NCBI RefSeq assembly: GCF_001687365.1
Contig: NZ_LGLV01000007.1
Span: forward strand, 248,001 to 312,000
DNA length: 64,000 bases
Reading direction: 5' to 3'
DNA from: Pararhizobium polonicum
Lineage (GTDB): Bacteria > Pseudomonadota > Alphaproteobacteria > Rhizobiales > Rhizobiaceae
Shown here: positions 54,209-63,864 of the stretch, piece by piece
Position numbering within the stretch: position 1 is the stretch's first letter
Layout of the letters: every line of letters begins with the position of its first letter
The notes under the pieces: generated by a model
Told to the model about the DNA's origin: nothing
The model's database searches: none
The model's input: only the letters and a program-made list of their open reading frames with translations
Program-made: the position numbers and the translations under genes

Positions 54209-55312
54209 ATGGCGAAATTGGAACTGTCGGGATGGGATGCCGACGGAGGGTTGAACGAGGGGTACAATCCCAACAAGCTGTCGAGCCCGATGGTTTTCTT
54301 CTGGACCATGGTGATCTTCCTGATCATTGTCGGCTTTGTCGCGGCCATCCTGTTTCGCCAGGCCCATGCCGCTTTCGTCAGTAATCCCGGTCTGAACGGC
54401 CTGATTTTCGGCGTTTTGCTGATCGGCATTCTTCTGGTCTTCAATCATGTTTTCAGCCTGCGGCCCGAGGTTCGCTGGTTCAATTCCTTCCGCGCAGCTG
54501 GAAGCGCCGAGAAGGTCGGCCGCGATCCGGTGCTGCTGGCGCCGATGCGGGCCCTGATCGGCCAGCGCCATTCCATGTCGATCTCGACGACGGCGCTGCG
54601 TTCCATTCTCGATTCGATCGCCACCCGGCTCGACGAATCACGCGATACCTCGCGATACCTGATCGGCCTTCTGGTCTTCCTCGGCCTGCTCGGCACCTTC
54701 TGGGGCCTGCTCGGTACCATCGGCTCGATCAATACCGTCATCCAGTCGCTCGATGCCGGAACGGGCAGTACCGAAGATGTCCTCTCTGCTCTCAAGACGG
54801 GCCTTTCCGCGCCTCTGACCGGCATGGGCACGGCGTTTTCCACCTCGCTCTTCGGTCTGTCGGGTTCGTTGATCCTCGGTTTTCTCGACCTGCAGGCCGG
54901 CCGCGCGCAGAACCGCTTTTACACCGAGCTCGAAAACTGGCTGTCATCGGTGACCGATGTCAGCTCCGACCTGACGACGGCGTCCGGAAAGCCGGCCATT
55001 GCGCCCGTCGAGGAGCTTCGCCAGCTGACCGAGCAATTGTCCCGCCTCAATCAGGACGGCGGCATGAACCAGCGCACGACCGCCGCCATGGCAAGCCTGG
55101 CGGAAGGCATTCAGGGGCTGGTGAAGAACATGCGCGGCGAGCAGCAGATGCTGCGCGACTGGATCGAAGCGCAGCAGGAGGAAGCCAAGTCGATGCGCAA
55201 GACGCTGGACAAGCTTTCGGCGCGCATCGGCCAATCCGACAAGATTGCCGTTCATCCGGAGAAGGCACCACCCAAGCTTACGCGCGTCGAAGACGCCGGG
55301 GGGAATGACTAA
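54209..55312 (+). CDS. MotA/TolQ/ExbB-type proton channel subunit with long C-terminal tail
   Basis: A 367-residue membrane protein. Four helices are visible (about 27-47, 67-88, 152-178, 212-240), with the family features LGLLGTFWGLLGTIGSIN and GMGTAFSTSLFGLSGSLILGFL, as in MotA/TolQ. A long cytoplasmic tail (about 265-367) is charged and partly coiled coil. Its stop overlaps the next gene's ATG (TAATG), which codes the OmpA-domain partner. No tol, exb or flagellar gene is near. It most likely forms an ion-driven stator with that partner. Confidence 0.9.
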   Translation: MAKLELSGWDADGGLNEGYNPNKLSSPMVFFWTMVIFLIIVGFVAAILFRQAHAAFVSNPGLNGLIFGVLLIGILLVFNHVFSLRPEVRWFNSFRAAGSAEKVGRDPVLLAPMRALIGQRHSMSISTTALRSILDSIATRLDESRDTSRYLIGLLVFLGLLGTFWGLLGTIGSINTVIQSLDAGTGSTEDVLSALKTGLSAPLTGMGTAFSTSLFGLSGSLILGFLDLQAGRAQNRFYTELENWLSSVTDVSSDLTTASGKPAIAPVEELRQLTEQLSRLNQDGGMNQRTTAAMASLAEGIQGLVKNMRGEQQMLRDWIEAQQEEAKSMRKTLDKLSARIGQSDKIAVHPEKAPPKLTRVEDAGGND

Positions 55313-56343
55313 TGGCACTGGCGCGCAAAGGGCGCAGCCAGAGAACCGTCGATTACTGGCCGGGTTTCGTCGATGCGCTATCGACGCTGTTGCTCTCGAT
55401 CATGTTCCTGCTGTGCGTCTTTGTGCTGGGGCAGTTTCTGCTCAGCCGGGAAATCAGCGGCAAGGATGACGTACTCAACCGGCTGAACAGCCAGATCAAC
55501 GAGCTGACCCAGCTTCTGGCGCTGGAGAAGGGCGGCAAGCAGGATCTCGAGGATTCGCTTGCCAATCTGCAGGCGTCGCTTGCCTCATCCGAAGGCGAGC
55601 GCTCGCGGCTGCAGGCGCTTCTGGAACAGGGAGCCGGCAGTTCGGATACGGCCAACCAGCAGATTGGCGACCTTACCGGGAAGCTTGACGAGGAAAAGCA
55701 GGTTAGTGCCCGGGCGATGAGCCAGATCGATCTCCTCAACCAGCAGATCGCCGCGCTGCGCAGCCAGATCGCCGCCATCGAAGGCGCATTGCAGGCGTCG
55801 GAGGCCAAGGACAATGCTTCGCAGACGAAGATCGCCGATCTCGGGCGCCGGCTGAACGTTGCGCTGGCGCAGCGCGTGCAGGAACTCAACCGCTACCGCT
55901 CGGATTTCTTCGGGCGCCTGCGCGAAATCCTGTCCGACCGCGAAAACATCCGCATCGTCGGTGACCGTTTCGTCTTCCAGTCGGAAGTGCTGTTTCCGTC
56001 GGGCGGCAATGAGCTGAACCCGGCGGGGCAGGAGGAGATGGCGAAGCTTGCCTCGGCGCTGCTCGATCTTGCCAAGGAAATTCCCTCGGAGATCAACTGG
56101 GTGCTCCGCGTCGACGGTCACACCGACAATGTGCCGCTCTCAGGTAACGGGCGTTATGCCGATAACTGGGAGCTTTCTTCGGCCCGCGCGACGTCCGTCG
56201 TCAAGTTCCTGATCTCGAAGGGTGTTCCGGCCAACCGTCTGGTGGCCGCGGGTTTTGGCGAGTTCCAGCCGATCGCCGAAGGCGACAGCCCGGAATCGCG
56301 CTCGCAAAACCGCCGTATCGAGCTGAAGCTAACCGAGAAGTAA
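55312..56343 (+). CDS. MotB-like stator subunit with OmpA/peptidoglycan-binding domain
   Basis: A 343-residue protein with a single transmembrane helix (about 22-45). The membrane start YWPGFVDALSTLL aligns with MotB's YADFMTAMM, placing the proton-carrying Asp at D21. A long coiled coil (about 55-190) follows, then an OmpA domain (about 205-343) with VDGHTDNVPLSG and SQNRRIELKL that binds peptidoglycan. It overlaps the preceding MotA-like gene, so the two form a stator pair. It is not a flagellar MotB, as no flagellar genes are near and the coiled coil is long. Confidence 0.92.
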   Translation: MALARKGRSQRTVDYWPGFVDALSTLLLSIMFLLCVFVLGQFLLSREISGKDDVLNRLNSQINELTQLLALEKGGKQDLEDSLANLQASLASSEGERSRLQALLEQGAGSSDTANQQIGDLTGKLDEEKQVSARAMSQIDLLNQQIAALRSQIAAIEGALQASEAKDNASQTKIADLGRRLNVALAQRVQELNRYRSDFFGRLREILSDRENIRIVGDRFVFQSEVLFPSGGNELNPAGQEEMAKLASALLDLAKEIPSEINWVLRVDGHTDNVPLSGNGRYADNWELSSARATSVVKFLISKGVPANRLVAAGFGEFQPIAEGDSPESRSQNRRIELKLTEK

Positions 56344-56474
56344 GCGGCTTTCCGGCCGGTTGATCCGGCTGTTTGGAAGCACGGGATATCCCGCTTTCCG
56401 GCCGTGTTTCCGCGTTGCCTTGACGTTTACGTGCGCGTAATGTCGGGCCGAGGCGGAACTGCTGGAGGGCGAAT

Positions 56475-58118
56475 ATGGATTGCGATGTTCTGGTGATCGG
56501 AGCGGGGCTGGCCGGCCTCGTGGCGGCGGTTGAAGCTGCCGATCGGGGCCTGAAGGTGATCGTGCTCGATCAGGAAGGCGAGCAGAATCTCGGCGGTCAG
56601 GCCTTCTGGTCGCTTGGTGGTCTTCTGTTCGTCGATAGCCCCGAGCAACGGCGCATGCGCATCCGTGATACGCTCGATCTGGCCCGGCAGGACTGGATGG
56701 GTTCGGCGCAGTTCGACCGGCCGGAAGATTTCTGGCCGCGCCGCTGGGCCGAAGCCTATCTCGATTTTGCCGCCGGTGAAAAACGCGCATGGCTGCATAG
56801 CCAGGGCATGCGCTGGTTTCCCGTCGTCGGCTGGGCCGAGCGCGGCGGCGGGCTTGCGCATGGTCATGGAAACTCGGTGCCGCGCTTCCATGTGACATGG
56901 GGGACCGGGCCGGGCGTGCTGGCCCCGTTCATTGCCCGCGCACGGGCGCTGGAGGCGCGGGGGCGCATCCGCTTTCGGTTTCGTCATCAGGTGGATGAAC
57001 TGATCATCAGCAATGGCGCCGTTACCGGTGCGCGGGGTTCGGTGTTGAAAAACGACGCCGTGCCGCGTGGCCAGCGCAGTTCGCGCGAGGTGGTCGACGA
57101 GTTCTGGTTCGAGGCGGGCGCCGTCGTGGTCTCGTCCGGCGGGATCGGCGGCAATCACGATCTGGTTCGCAAGCAATGGCCGGTCGATCGGCTCGGTCCG
57201 CCGCCGGAATTCATGGTCAGCGGCGTGCCTGACTATGTCGACGGGCGCATGGTGGAAATTGCCGAGCATGCCCGTGGCTCGGTCATCAACAAGGACCGCA
57301 TGTGGCACTATACTGAGGGCCTGCGGAACTTCGATCCGATCTGGCCGAACCACGGTATCCGCATCCTGCCAGGCCCATCTTCTTTCTGGTGCGATGCCGA
57401 CGGCAACCGGTTTGCAGCCCCGGCCATGCCGGGCTTCGATACGCTCGGGACGCTGAAGGCGATCCGCAAAAGCGGCGCGGACTACAGCTGGTTCATCCTG
57501 ACCAAGGCGATCATCAAGAAGGAGTTTGCGCTGTCCGGTTCCGAACAGAACCCGGACCTGACGAACAAGGACATTCCACTGCTTTTGAAGAGGCTTGGCA
57601 AGAATCCGCCGGGGCCTGTGCAGGCTTTCATGGACAAGGGCGAGGATTTTGTCGTTCGCGATCGGCTGGAGGATCTGGTCGAGGGCATGAATGCGTTGAG
57701 CGGAGAAGGTCGCCTCTCGCTGGAGCATCTGCGCCGGCAGATCGAGGCGCGGGACCGCGAGATCGGCAATCCGTTTTCGAAGGACGCGCAGATCACCGCC
57801 ATGCGCGGCGCGCGAAATTATCTCGGCGACAGGCTGATGCGCACGGCCAAGCCGCACCGGCTGCTCGATCCGAAGGCCGGACCGCTGATCGCCGTGCGGC
57901 TGAATATCCTGACGCGAAAGACGCTGGGCGGCCTGCAGACGGATCTGAACGGCCGGGTGCTGGAGCTGTCCGGCGAGCCGGTGCCGGGGCTCTATGCGGC
58001 CGGCGAAGTGGCTGGCTTCGGCGGCGGCGGCATGCATGGGTACAGCGCGCTGGAAGGCACGTTTCTCGGCGGCTGCCTGTTTTCCGGACGCGTTGTCGGG
58101 CGTAGCGTCGGGGCCTGA
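56475..58118 (+). CDS. FAD-binding dehydrogenase (3-ketosteroid/fumarate-reductase-like)
   Basis: A 547-residue flavoprotein. The N-terminal Rossmann motif is VIGAGLAGLVAAVEAADRG (7-25). GGQAFWSLGGL follows. The C-terminal flavin segment PGLYAAGEVAGFGGGGMHGYSALEGTFLGGCLFSGRVVG is typical. It belongs to the family of short FAD-binding dehydrogenases that includes KsdD homologues; the substrate cannot be told. GGAGGG precedes the ATG. It is a single gene convergent with the Bug-type protein gene. Confidence 0.9.
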   Translation: MDCDVLVIGAGLAGLVAAVEAADRGLKVIVLDQEGEQNLGGQAFWSLGGLLFVDSPEQRRMRIRDTLDLARQDWMGSAQFDRPEDFWPRRWAEAYLDFAAGEKRAWLHSQGMRWFPVVGWAERGGGLAHGHGNSVPRFHVTWGTGPGVLAPFIARARALEARGRIRFRFRHQVDELIISNGAVTGARGSVLKNDAVPRGQRSSREVVDEFWFEAGAVVVSSGGIGGNHDLVRKQWPVDRLGPPPEFMVSGVPDYVDGRMVEIAEHARGSVINKDRMWHYTEGLRNFDPIWPNHGIRILPGPSSFWCDADGNRFAAPAMPGFDTLGTLKAIRKSGADYSWFILTKAIIKKEFALSGSEQNPDLTNKDIPLLLKRLGKNPPGPVQAFMDKGEDFVVRDRLEDLVEGMNALSGEGRLSLEHLRRQIEARDREIGNPFSKDAQITAMRGARNYLGDRLMRTAKPHRLLDPKAGPLIAVRLNILTRKTLGGLQTDLNGRVLELSGEPVPGLYAAGEVAGFGGGGMHGYSALEGTFLGGCLFSGRVVGRSVGA

Positions 58119-58130
58119 TGGGTTCAGCCG

Positions 58131-58162
58131 GAAAAGCGGCTCCCCGGAAGGTCCGGAGAGCC
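58131..58162 (-). terminator. Terminator after the Bug-type gene
   Basis: On the minus strand GGCTCTCCGGA and TCCGGGGAGCC pair (one G-U) across 3 bases, followed by GCTTTTCC. Confidence 0.6.
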
Positions 58163-58170
58163 TTTGACGA

Positions 58171-59160
58171 TCAATCCAGCTGGACGTTGGCGTCCTTGAC
58201 CACAGGCCCCCATTTGGCAAGTTCGGCGGTCACATGGGTGGCCAGCTCTTCCGGTGTCGATGCGACGATGGTGGCGCTGAAGTCCTTCATCTTCTCGGCC
58301 ACGACCGGGTCTGCCAGGGCTTTCTTTGCCGCCGCGTTGAGCCGGTCGATGGCCTCTTTCGGGGTTCCTGCCGGGGCAAACAGCGCGTTCCAGGTATAGG
58401 TCTCGTAGCCCGGAATGGTTTCGGCGATGGTCGGCACATCGGGGAAGGAGGGGGCTCGCTCCCTCGTGGTCACGGCCAGTGCCCTGAGCGTGCCGGATTT
58501 GATATGGCCGGAGGACGAAGGCAGGTTGTCGAACATGATCGGCACCTGATTGCCGATGACGTCGTTGAGCGCCGGGCCGGCCCCCTTGTAGGGCACATGC
58601 TGCATGCTGACGCCGGCCATCTTCTTGAACAGTTCGCCGGACAAGTGCAGCGGCGTGCCGTTGCCGGAGGAGGCATAGGAATATTGCTCCGGTGCCGCCT
58701 TCAGAAGGGCCAGAAGCTCCGCGACGTTCTTGGCCGGCAGCTGCGGATTGACGACGAGCACATTGGGCACCAGCACCAGCAGCGAAACCGGGGCGAAATC
58801 CTTTTCCGGATCGTATGGCTTGGTCTTCAGGATCAACGGGTTGAGCGCGTGGGTTGCGACCGTTCCCATCAGGATCGTGTAGCCGTCGGGTTCGGCCCTT
58901 GCCACCCGGTCGGCGCCGAGATTGCCGCCGGCGCCCGCAACGTTCTCAACCACGACCTGCTGGCCGAGATCGTCGGACATCTTCTGCCCGATGATGCGGG
59001 CCACGACGTCGGTCGAGCCGCCGGCTGCAAAGGGCACCACCAGAGTGACCGGGCGATCTGGAAATTCCTGCGCCTGTGCTCTTGTGCCAAGGGCAAGCGC
59101 CGATACGGCCACCATGGCCAGGCTAAGAGCCGTGCGCCGCTTCAACAAAGACAATGCCAT
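58171..59160 (-). CDS. Bug/TctC-family periplasmic binding protein
   Basis: A 329-residue periplasmic protein of the tripartite-tricarboxylate (TctC) type. The signal peptide covers about 1-30 (ALGTRAQAQEF). PVTLVVPFAAGGSTDVVARIIGQKMSDDLGQQVVVENVAGAGGNLGADRVA is the family core (about 37-90, excerpt). It would bind a carboxylate. No TctA/TctB membrane genes are adjacent, so it is an orphan binding protein, as is common in this family. Confidence 0.92.
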   Translation of the reverse strand: MALSLLKRRTALSLAMVAVSALALGTRAQAQEFPDRPVTLVVPFAAGGSTDVVARIIGQKMSDDLGQQVVVENVAGAGGNLGADRVARAEPDGYTILMGTVATHALNPLILKTKPYDPEKDFAPVSLLVLVPNVLVVNPQLPAKNVAELLALLKAAPEQYSYASSGNGTPLHLSGELFKKMAGVSMQHVPYKGAGPALNDVIGNQVPIMFDNLPSSSGHIKSGTLRALAVTTRERAPSFPDVPTIAETIPGYETYTWNALFAPAGTPKEAIDRLNAAAKKALADPVVAEKMKDFSATIVASTPEELATHVTAELAKWGPVVKDANVQLD

Positions 59161-59276
59161 TCCAATCTCCTCCCAAAGACGTTCCTGTCCGGAAAACGGC
59201 CTGAAGCCGTCCCGCCATCAACAATAGCGCGGGACGGCGCAAGGGCAACCGTGGAAGGGGAGATTGACGGCTACCG

Positions 59277-61082
59277 CTAGCCCAGCGTTACGACCTTGCT
59301 CTCCTCGGGCGTGTCATAATCGAACTGCAGCCGGGCAAGCTTGGCATAGAGGCCGCCCTGACGAACGAGGGATGCATGCGTGCCTTCCTCGACGATCCTG
59401 CCCTGATCCATGACCAGGATGCGATCGGCCTTCAGCACGGTGGCCAGCCGGTGAGCGATGACCAGCGTGGTGCGCTCGCGCATCAGGCCATCGAGCGCTT
59501 TCTGGACCAGCGTCTCGCTCTCGGCATCGAGCGCGGAGGTTGCCTCGTCAAGCAGGAGGATGGGCGCGTTCTTCAGGATGGCGCGGGCGATGGCGATCCG
59601 CTGCCGCTGGCCGCCGGACAGCGTGATGCCGCGTTCGCCGACCTGTGTGTCGTAGCCGTGGTCGAGCCTTGCGATGAATTCGTCGGCCTGGGCGGCGATG
59701 GCCGCGGCCGTAACCATGTCACGCGATGCGGAGGGCATACCGAAGGCGATGTTGTCATGGATCGAGGCGGCAAAGATCGTCACGTCCTGCGGCACGATGG
59801 CGATGCGGCGGCGCAGCTTTTCCGGATCGACGGCGCGGATATCGGTGCCATCGACATGGACGGCGCCCTTGATCGGATCATAGAACCGCAAAAGCAGCGA
59901 GAAGACCGTGCTTTTGCCGGCGCCCGACGGGCCGACGACGGCCACGGTCTCGCCCGGCTTGATGGCAAAGCTCAGGCCCTTGACGCTCTTGTAGCCTGGC
60001 CGCGAGGGATAGGCGAAATGCACGTCATCGAATGTCACCGCGCCCTGCGCCGGTTCCGGCATGGCGAGCGGATTGGCAGGGGCGGTAATGTCAGGCTGCT
60101 CCGTCAGCAGCTCGCTCAAACGCTCTGCCGCGCCTGCCGCCTGGGAAAGCTCGCCCCAGACCTCCGAGAGCGCGCCGAGGCTGCCGGCGGCGAAGACGGA
60201 GTAGAGGAGAAACTGGCCGAGCGTACCGGCCGACAGCGTGCCGGACAGTACATCCTGCGCGCCGAACCACAGGACGGCGACGACGCTGCCGAAGATCATG
60301 GTGATGGCAAAGGCGGTGAGGATCGAGCGGGCCTTGATGGCGGACCGCGCCGCCTGATAGGCGCTTTCGACGGCGCTGCCATAGCGGGCCTGTGCCGCGG
60401 CCTCGCCATTGAAAGCCTGGACGGTGCGGGCGGCCGAGATCGCTTCTCCGGCATAGGCGGATGCCGTCGCCAGCGTATCCTGCGCCTCGCGCGAGCGGCG
60501 GCGCACCGAGCGGCCGAAGCCGACCAGCGGGAAGACGATGATGGGGATGGCCGCGATCACCAGGCTCGACAGCTTGGGGCTGGTATAGACCATCATGCCG
60601 ATGGCCCCGAGACACAGGATCGTGTTGCGCAGCGCCACGGAGGCCGTGGCGCCAACGGCGGATTTGATCTGTGTCGTATCGGCTGTCAGCCGGGAAACGA
60701 TCTCGCCGGACTGGTTGACGTCGAAGAAGGAGGGCGAAAGCCGGGTGACGTGATCGAACACATCGCGGCGCAGATCCGAGACGATGCGCTCGCCGAGCGT
60801 GATGACGAAATAATAGCGGGCGGCACTGGCAAGAGCGAGCACGATCGCCAGAATCATCAGCATGGAGAAATAGGTGTTGATGAAGCCGGAATCGGAATTC
60901 GAGAATCCGTGGTCGATCATCCGCCGCACGGCCATCGGCAGCGTCAACGTCGTCACGGCTGCGACGACGAGCGAAATGCCGGCACCGATGACGAGATTGC
61001 GGTAGCGCCGGATATACGGCAGCAGCTTGACCAGCGGGCGGACGGACTTTCGCCCCGCCGGCTGAACGACTTCATTCGACAC
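59277..61082 (-). CDS. ABC exporter, fused transmembrane and ATPase domains
   Basis: A 601-residue MsbA-like half-transporter. Six transmembrane helices occupy about 25-315. The ATPase has Walker A GPSGAGKST, signature LSGGQRQR, Walker B ILLLDEATSALD and the H-loop AHRLATV. The GTG start at 61082 follows GGAGG with 4-base spacing, and is preferred over the longer ATG at 61178. It works as a homodimer; the substrate (lipid or drug) is unknown. It is divergent from rpmE. Confidence 0.92.
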   Translation of the reverse strand: MSNEVVQPAGRKSVRPLVKLLPYIRRYRNLVIGAGISLVVAAVTTLTLPMAVRRMIDHGFSNSDSGFINTYFSMLMILAIVLALASAARYYFVITLGERIVSDLRRDVFDHVTRLSPSFFDVNQSGEIVSRLTADTTQIKSAVGATASVALRNTILCLGAIGMMVYTSPKLSSLVIAAIPIIVFPLVGFGRSVRRRSREAQDTLATASAYAGEAISAARTVQAFNGEAAAQARYGSAVESAYQAARSAIKARSILTAFAITMIFGSVVAVLWFGAQDVLSGTLSAGTLGQFLLYSVFAAGSLGALSEVWGELSQAAGAAERLSELLTEQPDITAPANPLAMPEPAQGAVTFDDVHFAYPSRPGYKSVKGLSFAIKPGETVAVVGPSGAGKSTVFSLLLRFYDPIKGAVHVDGTDIRAVDPEKLRRRIAIVPQDVTIFAASIHDNIAFGMPSASRDMVTAAAIAAQADEFIARLDHGYDTQVGERGITLSGGQRQRIAIARAILKNAPILLLDEATSALDAESETLVQKALDGLMRERTTLVIAHRLATVLKADRILVMDQGRIVEEGTHASLVRQGGLYAKLARLQFDYDTPEESKVVTLG

Positions 61083-61298
61083 GTTACCTCCAATACCGAA
61101 GAAGCCGCGATTCTCGCATGAGTCTTCTCCGGCGGTACTTGTTATCCCGATGACCATCATGTATAGGCACGGCATCAAATTGGGAAGCCGTGGTCCCTTC
61201 AGTGGTCTGCGGCTTCATTTACGTGTTCGGTCCCCATGCCGCAATGGCCCGCGAATGGCTTGCGACAATTGGACCCTGGAACTTGCAGGAAGATTGTT

Positions 61299-61520
61299 AT
61301 GAAGGCTGATATCCATCCCGCTTACCACCTGATCAAAGTCGTCATGACCGACGGCACCGAATACGAAACCCGCTCGACCTGGGGTTCGGAAGGTCAGACC
61401 ATGAACCTCGAAATCGACCCGAAGTCGCACCCGGCATGGACCGGCGGCAACCAGCAGATGCTGGACCGCGGCGGCCGCGTTTCCAAGTTCAAGAAGCGCT
61501 TCGAAGGCCTCGGCCTCTAA
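61299..61520 (+). CDS. rpmE: 50S ribosomal protein L31
   Basis: A 73-residue protein starting [19 protein letters not shown] and ending [10 protein letters not shown]. The zinc-binding cysteines of some L31 proteins are absent, as in other alphaproteobacteria. ATG 61299 follows CAGGAAG; the longer ORF is rejected. A terminator follows at 61549. Confidence 0.96.
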   Translation: MKADIHPAYHLIKVVMTDGTEYETRSTWGSEGQTMNLEIDPKSHPAWTGGNQQMLDRGGRVSKFKKRFEGLGL

Positions 61521-61548
61521 GCTTTCCTTGCTGGATTCTGATTTTGGG

Positions 61549-61574
61549 AAAGCCCGGTTCGTCCGGGCTTTTTT
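61549..61574 (+). terminator. Rho-independent terminator after rpmE
   Basis: AAAGCCCGG pairs with CCGGGCTTT over a TTCGT loop and is followed by TTT. Confidence 0.9.
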
Positions 61575-61691
61575 GCGTTCGCGCGCGAAGTGCGACCGGC
61601 ATTACGTGAGAAGGCTGTGCCGTAGGGTCGAGTGCCTTGCGCTCATTGCAGCCATCGGCCTCAGCCGGCAGAGCACGGTTCGCTGCTGTGG

Positions 61692-62750
61692 TTATGAGGG
61701 GCGCTGAACGGGTATTGGTACATCCGCTGGGTTTTCGTTGGCCCGGGTGCTGATCGCGTGGACCTGGCCGGGTATCTCGTCGCGCAAATAGCTCTCATTG
61801 CCCGGCAGACCCATCGGGTACAGTGCGTTCCGGCTGGCCTCGTAGGCAGCGCTCTGGTCGGTGCAGAGGCGGGTACGCATATCCTGTGGCGCAACGCCGG
61901 TCTGATTCTGGAGATTGTTGACAAGCCCGGCGCCGGAGGGCAGGCGGCCCTCAAAGGCTTGGGTCAGATATTGTGCGGACCGTTCATTGCGCTCCCGCTC
62001 TGTCGTCGCACCCAAAATGACCACCATCACGCGTTTTCCATTTCGCGTGGCCAGCCCGACGATATTTCGTCCAGATGCGCAGAGAAAACCGGTCTTCATT
62101 CCGATCGTGCCGTTGAAGCGGGTGAGCAGCAGATTGTTGGATTTGATCTCCTTGCCGTCGATCGTGACGGCCGATGCCAGGAAGAAGCGGCGGTATTCGG
62201 GGAACATCCGATCCACCTCCATTCCCAGGATCGCGAGATCGCGCGCCGTGGTATAGTTTTGCCGGTCAAACAGGCCGTTCGGATTGGAAAAATGGGTGCC
62301 GGTCAGCCCGAGACGGGTTGCTGCCTCGTTCATCTTGCGGACAAAAGACGTTTCGTCGGGAGCCACCGCTTCAGCCAGGGCGACAGCAACATCGTTTGCC
62401 GATGCGGTGATCATGGCAAAAAGCGCGTCTTCAAGCGTCATCGTCCTCCCGAAGGTGAGGCCGGATTCGAGAAATGCCTGTTTCGTCGCGTTGCGGGTCA
62501 TGGTGACGGGTGTCGTCAGTGTCACTTCGCCGGACCGAAGGGCTTCAAACACGACGAACGCTGTCATGAGCTTGGTCGTCGAGGCGGGATACCAGGGCGC
62601 CCCGGCATCTTCCTGATAGAGCACTTGATGACTGTCGGCATCCACAACGAGCACAGGCGTTGCATGTGCCGGTGCCCACAGGAAAAGGGACGCGATAAGC
62701 GCCAGCCCTTTCGATGATCGCCTGACCATTCTGTTCATGCTCTTGGTCAT
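61692..62750 (-). CDS. D-alanyl-D-alanine carboxypeptidase (PBP5/DacC-type)
   Basis: A 352-residue periplasmic serine enzyme trimming the terminal D-Ala of peptidoglycan stem peptides. The signal peptide is about 1-31 (LWAPAHAT). The three penicilloyl-serine motifs are SxxK at S57-K60 (PASTTK), SxN at S117-N119 (TASAND) and KTG at 219-221 (GMKTGFLC). The C-terminus extends about 80 residues past the fold, but the classic PBP5 amphipathic anchor is not clear. ATG 62750 follows CGGAGA. Confidence 0.94.
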   Translation of the reverse strand: MTKSMNRMVRRSSKGLALIASLFLWAPAHATPVLVVDADSHQVLYQEDAGAPWYPASTTKLMTAFVVFEALRSGEVTLTTPVTMTRNATKQAFLESGLTFGRTMTLEDALFAMITASANDVAVALAEAVAPDETSFVRKMNEAATRLGLTGTHFSNPNGLFDRQNYTTARDLAILGMEVDRMFPEYRRFFLASAVTIDGKEIKSNNLLLTRFNGTIGMKTGFLCASGRNIVGLATRNGKRVMVVILGATTERERNERSAQYLTQAFEGRLPSGAGLVNNLQNQTGVAPQDMRTRLCTDQSAAYEASRNALYPMGLPGNESYLRDEIPGQVHAISTRANENPADVPIPVQRPS

Positions 62751-62903
62751 GTGCCAGTCTCCGGAGAAAGGCATCCTAATGGCATGACGGGCCATGGGAG
62801 GACAAGCGTTTGCTGCGGTATGGATACCGATAAATGGGCTGGGAAGGGGCGGCCGATTGACCGCTTCGGCGGTAACGGCGTCCTTTGCCCCTGACCCCAA
62901 CAA

Positions 62904-62930
62904 CGAAAAACCCGGCACAGCGGCCGGGTT
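62904..62930 (-). terminator. Terminator after DUF1465 gene
   Basis: AACCCGGC and GCCGGGTT pair across 6 bases, followed on the minus strand by TTTTTCG. Confidence 0.8.
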
Positions 62931-62959
62931 CGAAACGTTCGGTTGGCGTCCGCCTTGGA

Positions 62960-63478
62960 TCAGTTGTTTCCGAAAGCGGTCTGCAACAGGGTGAGCTGCG
63001 CCTTGACGCCGTTCTGGTTGTCGGGCGTAAAATTCTGAGCCTCCTGCGGGCGGTAGATTTCGCGGTCAAGCAGGGCGACGCGGTTCTGCAGGCGCAGCGA
63101 GCGGTCGATCAGGTCGCGGAAGCCTTCCGGCAGATCGTTCCAGCCCGGCGCGGTGCGATCGACGTTGAAGCTGTCGAGGCGGACCTTGTTCTTTTCCGAC
63201 AGGACCTGTTCGCGGTTCATCTCGCCATTGTTGACGGCGCGCTGCAGCAAAAGCCAGGAAGCCATCTGCATCAGGCGGGTGGTGAGGCGCATCGATTCGG
63301 CTGCATACAATACGGACGCCATGCGCGGCAGGACCTTGGAGGCGGTGCGGCCGGGACCGTCGAGATAGCTGGCGGTTTCTTCAACCAGGCCCATGCCTTC
63401 CGCGTACAGCACCTTGAACTGCGCCGAAGAGGCAGCGTGCCCCGCGAAGCTCACAGTATTCAATCCCGGTTCGGACAT
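62960..63478 (-). CDS. DUF1465 protein, RcdA-like regulator
   Basis: A 172-residue helical protein with the DUF1465 pattern: TASYLDGPGRTASKVLPRMASVLYAAESMRLTTRLMQMASWLLLQRAV. To my knowledge, RcdA, the adaptor that helps ClpXP degrade CtrA in Caulobacter, belongs to this family; a cell-cycle role is therefore likely but unproved. RcdA is of comparable size. It is monocistronic with a terminator and a promoter region of about 390 bp upstream. Confidence 0.85.
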   Translation of the reverse strand: MSEPGLNTVSFAGHAASSAQFKVLYAEGMGLVEETASYLDGPGRTASKVLPRMASVLYAAESMRLTTRLMQMASWLLLQRAVNNGEMNREQVLSEKNKVRLDSFNVDRTAPGWNDLPEGFRDLIDRSLRLQNRVALLDREIYRPQEAQNFTPDNQNGVKAQLTLLQTAFGNN

Positions 63479-63864
63479 GGTTTGATTCCCTGGTTAAACG
63501 CATCAACTCTGTCAGGTAACGAACGGGTTAACAAAAAGTTTCCAGCCGCCCGTCTTATAGTCTGAACATGATCTCATAGCGCATCCCGCGCAAGCCTATT
63601 CTTAAGAAAGGGTTAATCTCCACAATTCTTTGCGGGTTGTGGAAAAAAGGACAAAAAAAGAGCCGCGAAAGCGGCTCTCAAGGTAAAACAGGGAGAAAAA
63701 TCAGACCATTCGCCAATCGGGAAATGTCTGAGTCCAGAGCGATCCGGATGCCTTAGTAATATCTTATAAGGCTTAATGAAGGGTTACATTGGCCGGATTC
63801 ACGCGGAAGTGATGTCTTGTTTCCGGCAAGCCGTCCAGCGACGTTGCTTTGATGGGCCGAAGTA
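63479..63864. other. 386-bp intergenic region between DUF1465 and DUF1192 genes
   Basis: No gene seen. A terminator for the DUF1192 gene lies at 63650-63677. The DUF1465 promoter should lie in the AT-rich stretch from 63500 to 63640. The remainder (63680-63860) is featureless. Confidence 0.5.
63650..63677 (-). terminator. Terminator after the partial DUF1192 gene
   Basis: GAGCCGC (63660-63666) pairs with GCGGCTC (63671-63677) over GAAA; a T-run follows on the minus strand. Confidence 0.85.

Noticed and set aside
54209..56343. Full Zorya defence system
   Set aside because: Only A/B-like stator subunits are present; no ZorC, ZorD or ZorE effector genes follow.
56427..58220. A 597-residue antisense frame over the FAD dehydrogenase
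   Set aside because: Shadow ORF; the plus-strand flavin motifs are unmistakable.
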